A program made the translations under genes and the position numbers. The notes beneath the pieces are model-generated. The model saw only the letters and a program-made list of their open reading frames with translations. It searched no databases and was not told where the DNA came from. From JBFGCT01 sp041581055 (GTDB lineage: Bacteria > Actinomycetota > Acidimicrobiia > Acidimicrobiales > Ilumatobacteraceae), in contig JBFGCT010000135.1 in assembly GCA_041581055.1 (NCBI GenBank), forward strand, positions 1 to 11,128: DNA of 11,128 nucleotides. The letters run 5' to 3'. Below, in pieces: positions 6,986 through 11,128 of this stretch (the first letter of the stretch is position 1; each line of letters opens with the position of its first letter).

Positions 6986-6991
6986 ATTCTG
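6986..6991 (-). promoter_or_regulatory. Possible -10 box (CAGAAT) of the DUF2207 gene
   Basis: On the minus strand CAGAAT keeps the key A and final T of TANNNT but not the first T. It sits exactly 7 nt before ATG 6978, the spacing seen at the sirtuin and prfC. No -35 box was recognised. Confidence 0.3.
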
Positions 6992-7027
6992 CCCCAGAAC
7001 CCTGTGCGGCGACTTCGAAGAGTGGGC

Positions 7028-7033
7028 TATGGT
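7028..7033 (+). promoter_or_regulatory. Possible -10 box (TATGGT) of the surface-protein gene
   Basis: TATGGT fits TANNNT. Transcription from it would begin near 7040 and give a leader of about 36 nt that contains the strong Shine-Dalgarno at 7063-7070. No convincing -35 hexamer is present at 16-18 bp. Confidence 0.3.
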
Positions 7034-7062
7034 CCGACCGCGCGACCGGACGGGGCGCGCCT

Positions 7063-7070
7063 GGGAGGAA
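7063..7070 (+). promoter_or_regulatory. Strong Shine-Dalgarno (GGGAGGAA) fixing the surface-protein start
   Basis: GGGAGGAA lies 5 nt before ATG 7076. It is the only near-consensus ribosome binding site in front of a gene in this window, and it decides for ATG 7076 over the in-frame ATG at 7106. Confidence 0.8.
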
Positions 7071-7075
7071 ACCAC

Positions 7076-10000
7076 ATGGTTCGCAAGGCACAAGGCGGTA
7101 GGACGATGTCACGGCGCGCGCTGACGATCTCACTGGCACTCGGATTGGGCGCCGCCACGTTGACAACTGCCGCGTCCGGCTCGGTGTCGGCGTCGCCCGC
7201 CCAGCCCGTCGACGTGACGGCCGAGCTCTCCCCGCCGACCGCGATGCCGGCGTTGACCACGTTCAAGGGCGAGCGGTTCGCCGACACCCGGGCCGGCGGC
7301 GCCACGATCGACGGGCTGTTCCTCGGGGCCGGCAAGCGGCCGGCGGGCGACACGTACGAGGTGACGATCGCCGGCCGCGGCTCGGTCCCCTCCGACGCGG
7401 TCGCCGGCGTGATGAACGTCACCGCCCTCAGCCCCGACGCCCCAGGATTCTTCACCGTCTACGACTGCGACGCCCCCCGCCCCAACGCGTCGGCGCTGAA
7501 CTACACCGGCGGTGTCGACGTCGCCAACGAGGTCGTCATCAAGCTGTCCGCCGCCGGATCGGTGTGCGTCTACACGTTCGCCGGCGCCGGACTGCTGATC
7601 GACCTCGTCGGCTATGTCGAGGCGTCCGACAGCGTCGAGACGATGATCTCCAAGCGGTTTGCCGAGAGCCGCGAGGGCGCGCCGACGTTCGACAACCAGA
7701 TGGAAGGCTTCGGCCGCACCACCCCCGGCTCGATCACCACCGTCCAGATCGCCGGCCGCGACGACGTGCCCGCCACGTTCAGCGCGGTGATCGCCAACGT
7801 CGCCGTCGTCGACCCGACCGACGACGGGTTCGTCACCGTGTACTCCTGCCAGGCGACCGTGCCGACGGCGTCGTCGATCAACCACACCGCGGGGGTCAAC
7901 CGAGCCAACGAGCTGATCGTCCAGCCGAACGCCAGCGGCGAGATCTGCATCTTCACCCAGCACGACGTCGACCTGATCGTCGACGTCGTCGGCTACGTCG
8001 AAACCGGGTCCGACCTGGTCAGCCTCGCCAACGCCCGCTACCGGGAGACCCGCGACGGCGCCACCACGTTCGACGGCCAAGAGCAGGGAGGCGGCAAGCG
8101 CGCCGCAGGTTCGACGACGATGCTCCAGATCGGCGGCCGGGGCGCGGTCCCCGCCGACGCCGTCGCGGCGGTCGTCAACGTCGCCGCCGTCGACCCCGAC
8201 GCCGCCGGGTTCCTCACCGTGTTCCCCTGCACGGCGCCCAAGCCGAACGCCTCGTCGCTGAACTACACGACCGACGTCAACGGCGCCAACGAGCTGATCG
8301 CCGACCTCGACGCCAACGGCAAGCTGTGCGTGTTCACGTTCGCCAGCACCCACCTCCTCGTCGACGTGGTCGGCTACGTCAAGCCCCACGCCGACCTCTC
8401 GATCACCAAGACCGACGACACCGACCCCGAGCTCGCCGGCGAGCAGCTCACCTACACGCTCGAGGTCACCAACGACGGGCCGCACACCGCGACCGGCGTG
8501 ACGGTCACCGACACGCTGCCCGCCGGTGTGACACTCGACTCGACCACCGGCTGCGCCGAGGACCCCGACGGCGTCCCGACCTGCTCGTTGGGCGACCTCG
8601 CCCCGGGCGCCACGACGTCGTTCACCATCACCGTCGACATCGACGTCGCCACGAGCGGGACGATCACCAACGACGCCGAGGTCGGGTCGTCCACCGGTGA
8701 CCCCGATCTGTCCAACAACACCGTCGCCGAGGACACCGAGGTGACCGCACTGGGCACGATCGAGATCGTCAAGGCGACCGACCCGGCCGGCTACACGGGC
8801 TACGGCTTCACCGACGACATCCCCGGCGGCACCGGCTCGTTCACGCTGGACGACGCCGAGACCGAGACCTTCGTCAACGTCCCGCCCGGCACCTACACCG
8901 TCACCGAGGACGATCCCGAGCCGTCGGGCTCGTTCCTGTCCGACCTGACCTGCGTCGACAGCGACGGCGCCGGCGCCGCCTCGACCGGCGACCTGCCGAC
9001 CCGGGCGGCGACGATCAACCTCGAACCCGACGAGACCGTGACCTGCACGTTCACCAACACGCGCTTCGGGTTCATCCAGATCGGCAAGAACACCGATCCC
9101 ACAACGGATCCGCAGGACTTCGGGTTCACCAGCCCCGACTTCGGCCCGTTCACCCTCGACACCGACGACAGCGACGGCATCAACAACGCCGCGTCGTTCG
9201 TGAACGTCGTGCCCGGCTCGTACACGTTCACGGAGACGCCGGTGCCCGGCTGGGACCTCACCGTCGTCGATTGCATCGACCCGACGAGCGACTCGACGAC
9301 CAACCTCGGGGCCGGCACGGCCACCGCCGTCGTCGCGCCCGACGAGTCGGTGTTCTGCACCTTCCGCAACCGGCAGCGCGGCTCGATCACGATCGTCAAG
9401 GACACCGCGCCCGACGCCGCAACCGACTTCACCTTCTCCCAGGACATCGACGGCTCCGGCGACTTCGACCTCGACGACGACGCCGACGGCACCCTCTCCA
9501 ACACCCGGGTCTTCAACGACGTCGTCGCCGGCGCGTACCAGGTCGACGAGGTGGTCGACCCCGCGTACGCCCCGGTGGCCATCACCTGCGACGACGGCGC
9601 GTCCACCGCGCCGTCGTTCCAGGGCGGGAGTACCGCGTTCATCAACCTCGGTCCCGGCGAGGACGTCACCTGCACGTTCACCAACGACGAGCTCGGCACG
9701 ATCGTGGTCGAGAAGGGGACCAGCCCCGGCGGCGGGACCGGGTTCGGGTTCACCGACGACATCGGGGCGCCCAACGCCTTCACGCTCGACGACGGCCAGT
9801 CCGAAACCTTCACCGGCGTGCTACCGGGCTCCTACGCGGTGACCGAGGACGACCCGACGCCCGGCTACGACCTCGACTCGCTCACCTGCGACGACGGCAA
9901 CTCGACGGGCGACACCGGCACCCGGACGGCCTCGATCACGCTCGAGCCGGGCGAGACCGTGACCTGCACCTTCGGCAACGTCGAGCGCGGATCGGTGACG

Positions 10001-11128
10001 ATCGTCAAGGACACGATCAACGACGGCCCGCAGGACTTCGCCTTCTCCGGTGACCTCGGCGCGTTCACCCTCGACGACGACGCCGACGGCACCCTGTCGA
10101 ACACCCAGGTCTTCCCCGATGTCGCTCCCGGCTCGTACGACGTGACCGAGGCCGCCGTCGCCGGGTTCGCCCTCTCGAGCCTCACCTGCGACGACGGCGC
10201 ATCGGCCACGCCGTCGGGAACCGACATCCCGTCGCGCACCGCCACGTTCAACGTCGACCCCGGCGAGGACGTCACCTGCACGTTCGAGAACACCGAGGGC
10301 GGATCGATCACCATCGTCAAGGACGCCCTCCCCGACGACCCGCAGGACTTCACCTTCAGCCAGGACATCGACGGCTCCGGCGACTTCGACCTCGACGACG
10401 ACGCCGACGGCACCCTCTCCAACACCAAGGTCTTCATCGACGTGGCTCCGGGCACCTACTCGGTCACCGAAACCGTCCCTGCCGGGTGGGCACTGACCTC
10501 GGCCACCTGCAGCGACGGCTCCCCCGTCACCGCCATCGACCTGAGCCCGGGCGAGACCATCACCTGCACGTTCGAGAACACCAAGGACGGGTCGATCACC
10601 ATCGAGAAGCAGACCCTGCCCGACGGCGACCCGGCAACGTTCACGTTCACCGGCGACGTGGCCGGCGTCCTCGGCGACGGCGGCACCGCCACCCAACCCG
10701 TCGCCCCCGGCCCCTACACCTCCACCGAGACCGTCCCCGCCGGATGGGAACTCACCGACATCACCTGCTCCGACGGCAACTCCTCCGGCGACACCGGCAC
10801 CGCCACCGCCACCTTCAACGTCGAACCCGGCGAAGACGTCACCTGCACCTTCACCGACACCAAGGACGGGTCGATCACCATCGAGAAGCAGACTCTGCCC
10901 GACGGCCACCCGCAGACCTTCACCTTCGCCGGCGACGTGGCCGGCGTCCTCGGCGACGGCGGCACCGCCACCCAACCCGTCGCCCCCGGTGCCTACACCT
11001 CCACCGAGACCGTCCCCGCCGGATGGGAACTGACCGACATCACCTGCTCCGACGGCAACTCCTCCGGCGACACCGGCACCGCCACCGCCACCTTCAACGT
11101 CGAACCCGGCGAAGACGTCACCTGCACC
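7076..11128 (+). CDS. Giant secreted repeat protein: signal peptide, three 127-aa modules, DUF11, eight Cna-B/prealbumin-like repeats (3' end outside window)
   Basis: The frame stays open for 1351 codons and leaves the window without a stop. Residues 1-40 look like a signal peptide: a basic start with SRRAL (12-16), a hydrophobic core (about 15-33) and a small-residue cleavage region near VSA (37-39). Three homologous modules follow (about 61-182, 186-309, 314-436), each with DTR/ESR/ETR, GFxTV, a Cys pair and a closing D(L/V)VGYV. A DUF11-type domain (439-559) starts ADLSITKTDD and includes YTLEVTNDGP and VTDTLPAGV. From residue 560 come eight repeats of 93-105 residues (the last cut off), with patterns GSITIVK, PGxYxVTE and TCTFxN. 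DUF11 and Cna-B-like repeats are typical stalk domains of bacterial surface proteins. I infer a long extracellular stalk or adhesin whose ligand and anchor lie beyond the window. The composition is strongly acidic and Thr-rich, with two Cys per repeat. No enzymatic domain is visible. Confidence 0.9.
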   Translation, partial: MVRKAQGGRTMSRRALTISLALGLGAATLTTAASGSVSASPAQPVDVTAELSPPTAMPALTTFKGERFADTRAGGATIDGLFLGAGKRPAGDTYEVTIAGRGSVPSDAVAGVMNVTALSPDAPGFFTVYDCDAPRPNASALNYTGGVDVANEVVIKLSAAGSVCVYTFAGAGLLIDLVGYVEASDSVETMISKRFAESREGAPTFDNQMEGFGRTTPGSITTVQIAGRDDVPATFSAVIANVAVVDPTDDGFVTVYSCQATVPTASSINHTAGVNRANELIVQPNASGEICIFTQHDVDLIVDVVGYVETGSDLVSLANARYRETRDGATTFDGQEQGGGKRAAGSTTMLQIGGRGAVPADAVAAVVNVAAVDPDAAGFLTVFPCTAPKPNASSLNYTTDVNGANELIADLDANGKLCVFTFASTHLLVDVVGYVKPHADLSITKTDDTDPELAGEQLTYTLEVTNDGPHTATGVTVTDTLPAGVTLDSTTGCAEDPDGVPTCSLGDLAPGATTSFTITVDIDVATSGTITNDAEVGSSTGDPDLSNNTVAEDTEVTALGTIEIVKATDPAGYTGYGFTDDIPGGTGSFTLDDAETETFVNVPPGTYTVTEDDPEPSGSFLSDLTCVDSDGAGAASTGDLPTRAATINLEPDETVTCTFTNTRFGFIQIGKNTDPTTDPQDFGFTSPDFGPFTLDTDDSDGINNAASFVNVVPGSYTFTETPVPGWDLTVVDCIDPTSDSTTNLGAGTATAVVAPDESVFCTFRNRQRGSITIVKDTAPDAATDFTFSQDIDGSGDFDLDDDADGTLSNTRVFNDVVAGAYQVDEVVDPAYAPVAITCDDGASTAPSFQGGSTAFINLGPGEDVTCTFTNDELGTIVVEKGTSPGGGTGFGFTDDIGAPNAFTLDDGQSETFTGVLPGSYAVTEDDPTPGYDLDSLTCDDGNSTGDTGTRTASITLEPGETVTCTFGNVERGSVTIVKDTINDGPQDFAFSGDLGAFTLDDDADGTLSNTQVFPDVAPGSYDVTEAAVAGFALSSLTCDDGASATPSGTDIPSRTATFNVDPGEDVTCTFENTEGGSITIVKDALPDDPQDFTFSQDIDGSGDFDLDDDADGTLSNTKVFIDVAPGTYSVTETVPAGWALTSATCSDGSPVTAIDLSPGETITCTFENTKDGSITIEKQTLPDGDPATFTFTGDVAGVLGDGGTATQPVAPGPYTSTETVPAGWELTDITCSDGNSSGDTGTATATFNVEPGEDVTCTFTDTKDGSITIEKQTLPDGHPQTFTFAGDVAGVLGDGGTATQPVAPGAYTSTETVPAGWELTDITCSDGNSSGDTGTATATFNVEPGEDVTCT
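7256..8383 (+). repeat. Three tandem N-terminal modules of the surface protein, 127-residue period
   Basis: The modules occupy about residues 61-182, 186-309 and 314-436. Cys pairs sit at 131/164, 258/291 and 385/418: 33 residues apart within each module and exactly 127 residues from module to module. Shared text includes DTRAGGATIDG versus ETRDGATTFDG, GFFTVYDC/GFVTVYSC/GFLTVFPC, NASALNYT/TASSINHT/NASSLNYT and DLVGYV/DVVGYV. I recognise this as a module seen in secreted actinobacterial proteins but cannot give it a family name. Each pair could form a disulfide outside the cell. Confidence 0.85.
8390..8752 (+). other. DUF11-type domain in the surface protein
   Basis: Residues 439-559 have the conserved repeat-domain pattern of DUF11: start ADLSITKTDDTDPELAGEQL, then YTLEVTNDGPHTATGVTVTD, TLPAGVTLDSTTGC, CSLGDLAPG, and the ending DPDLSNNTVAED. 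It is an Ig-like stalk or spacer unit, present once here, between the N-terminal modules and the C-terminal repeats. It has two Cys of its own. Confidence 0.88.
9439..9505 (+). repeat. 67-bp exact repeat, copy in repeat 3
   Basis: All 67 bases are identical to 10360-10426, 921 bp downstream in repeat 6. It encodes QDIDGSGDFDLDDDADGTLS and two further residues. Confidence 0.88.
10360..10426 (+). repeat. 67-bp exact repeat, copy in repeat 6
   Basis: Partner of 9439-9505, at the same place within its protein repeat. The flanking codons differ (TCC or AGC before it, CGG or AAG after it), so the identity has sharp limits. Confidence 0.88.
10589..11128 (+). repeat. Recent 279-bp tandem duplication (repeats 7 and 8)
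   Basis: Comparing 10589-10849 with 10868-11128 by eye gives 11 differences in 261 positions, about 96 percent identity. The last 96 bp (10754-10849 and 11033-11128) are identical. The other repeats are far more divergent at DNA level. The array may continue past the right edge. Confidence 0.88.

Larger units (their letters stand above)
8753..11128 (+). repeat. Eight tandem Cna-B/prealbumin-like repeats (last one incomplete)
   Basis: Repeats begin at 8753, 9068, 9380, 9695, 9989, 10301, 10589 and 10868; the seven complete ones measure 105, 104, 105, 98, 104, 96 and 93 residues. Each starts G-x-I-x-I-x-K (I or V at the hydrophobic positions), has a central Y-x-x-x-E and a first Cys in a TCxD-like strand, and ends CTFxN (CTFTD in repeat 7). 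The fold assignment to the Cna-B/SpaA-like prealbumin group is by motif. Repeats 1 and 4 resemble each other, 3, 5 and 6 share a DDDADGTLSNT loop, and 7 and 8 form a third type. Confidence 0.85.

Noticed and set aside
5260..7101. Open frame of 613 codons on the plus strand
   Set aside because: It is antisense to the DUF2207 gene, Arg/Pro-rich, without domains or a plausible start, and it runs through the divergent promoter region.
7130..8485. Open frame of 451 codons on the minus strand
   Set aside because: It is the complement of the surface protein's N-terminal modules. Its Gly/Val/Asp repetition simply mirrors the coding repeats.
8893..10975. Minus-strand open frames opposite the C-terminal repeats, one of them 384 codons
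   Set aside because: Their repetitive text (SPGxx, GAGDVxAG) is the shadow of the tandem repeats on the plus strand. No start signal or family was recognised.
8753..11128. CRISPR-like or satellite DNA
   Set aside because: The periodicity of about 280-315 bp follows an uninterrupted reading frame with conserved protein motifs, so these are protein repeats.

Overview
This window is about 11.1 kb of very GC-rich bacterial DNA. It carries six genes, closely packed and arranged in alternating directions. The strongly G/C-ending codons, the short intergenic gaps, the TANNNT boxes lying 6-8 nt in front of start codons (a leaderless pattern) and the protein types all fit an actinomycete. My best guess is an Acidimicrobiia/Ilumatobacter-like lineage, but that placement is inferred from style and no marker gene was compared.

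Layout. (1) 2-460 (+): the C-terminal half of a homocysteine S-methyltransferase family enzyme, cut by the left edge. (2) 450-1613 (-): a rhodanese-ThiF/MoeB fusion for sulfur-carrier activation; it overlaps the previous gene tail to tail. (3) 1678-2634 (+): a ten-helix EamA/DMT transporter, sharing a 64-bp divergent promoter region with gene 2. (4) 2603-3373 (-): a sirtuin (Sir2/CobB-type deacylase), overlapping the transporter by 32 bp tail to tail. (5) 3547-5127 (+): prfC, peptide chain release factor 3. (6) 5152-6978 (-): a DUF2207 membrane protein with a Gly/Ser tail. (7) 7076-11128 (+): the start of a giant secreted repeat protein, at least 1351 residues long and still open at the right edge. 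Genes 1 and 7 are partial. Genes 2 to 6 are complete.

The first five genes are ordinary metabolism and housekeeping and do not form one pathway. Two regions stand out. The 173-bp gap between the sirtuin and prfC holds three copies of a 17-21 bp element, seven copies in all of the heptamer GGTGAGA/TCTCACC. The outer copies are placed so that each divergent gene has the same element in the same orientation upstream of a similar promoter. The giant surface protein is built from a signal peptide, three modules with an exact 127-residue period, a DUF11 domain and at least eight prealbumin/Cna-B-like repeats. Every complete repeat keeps the Lys-Glu-Asn/Asp triad expected for an intramolecular isopeptide bond, plus a cysteine pair. 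Parts of this array were copied recently at DNA level.

No tRNA, rRNA, CRISPR array, insertion sequence or phage gene was seen. No stretch longer than 300 bases lacks a gene.
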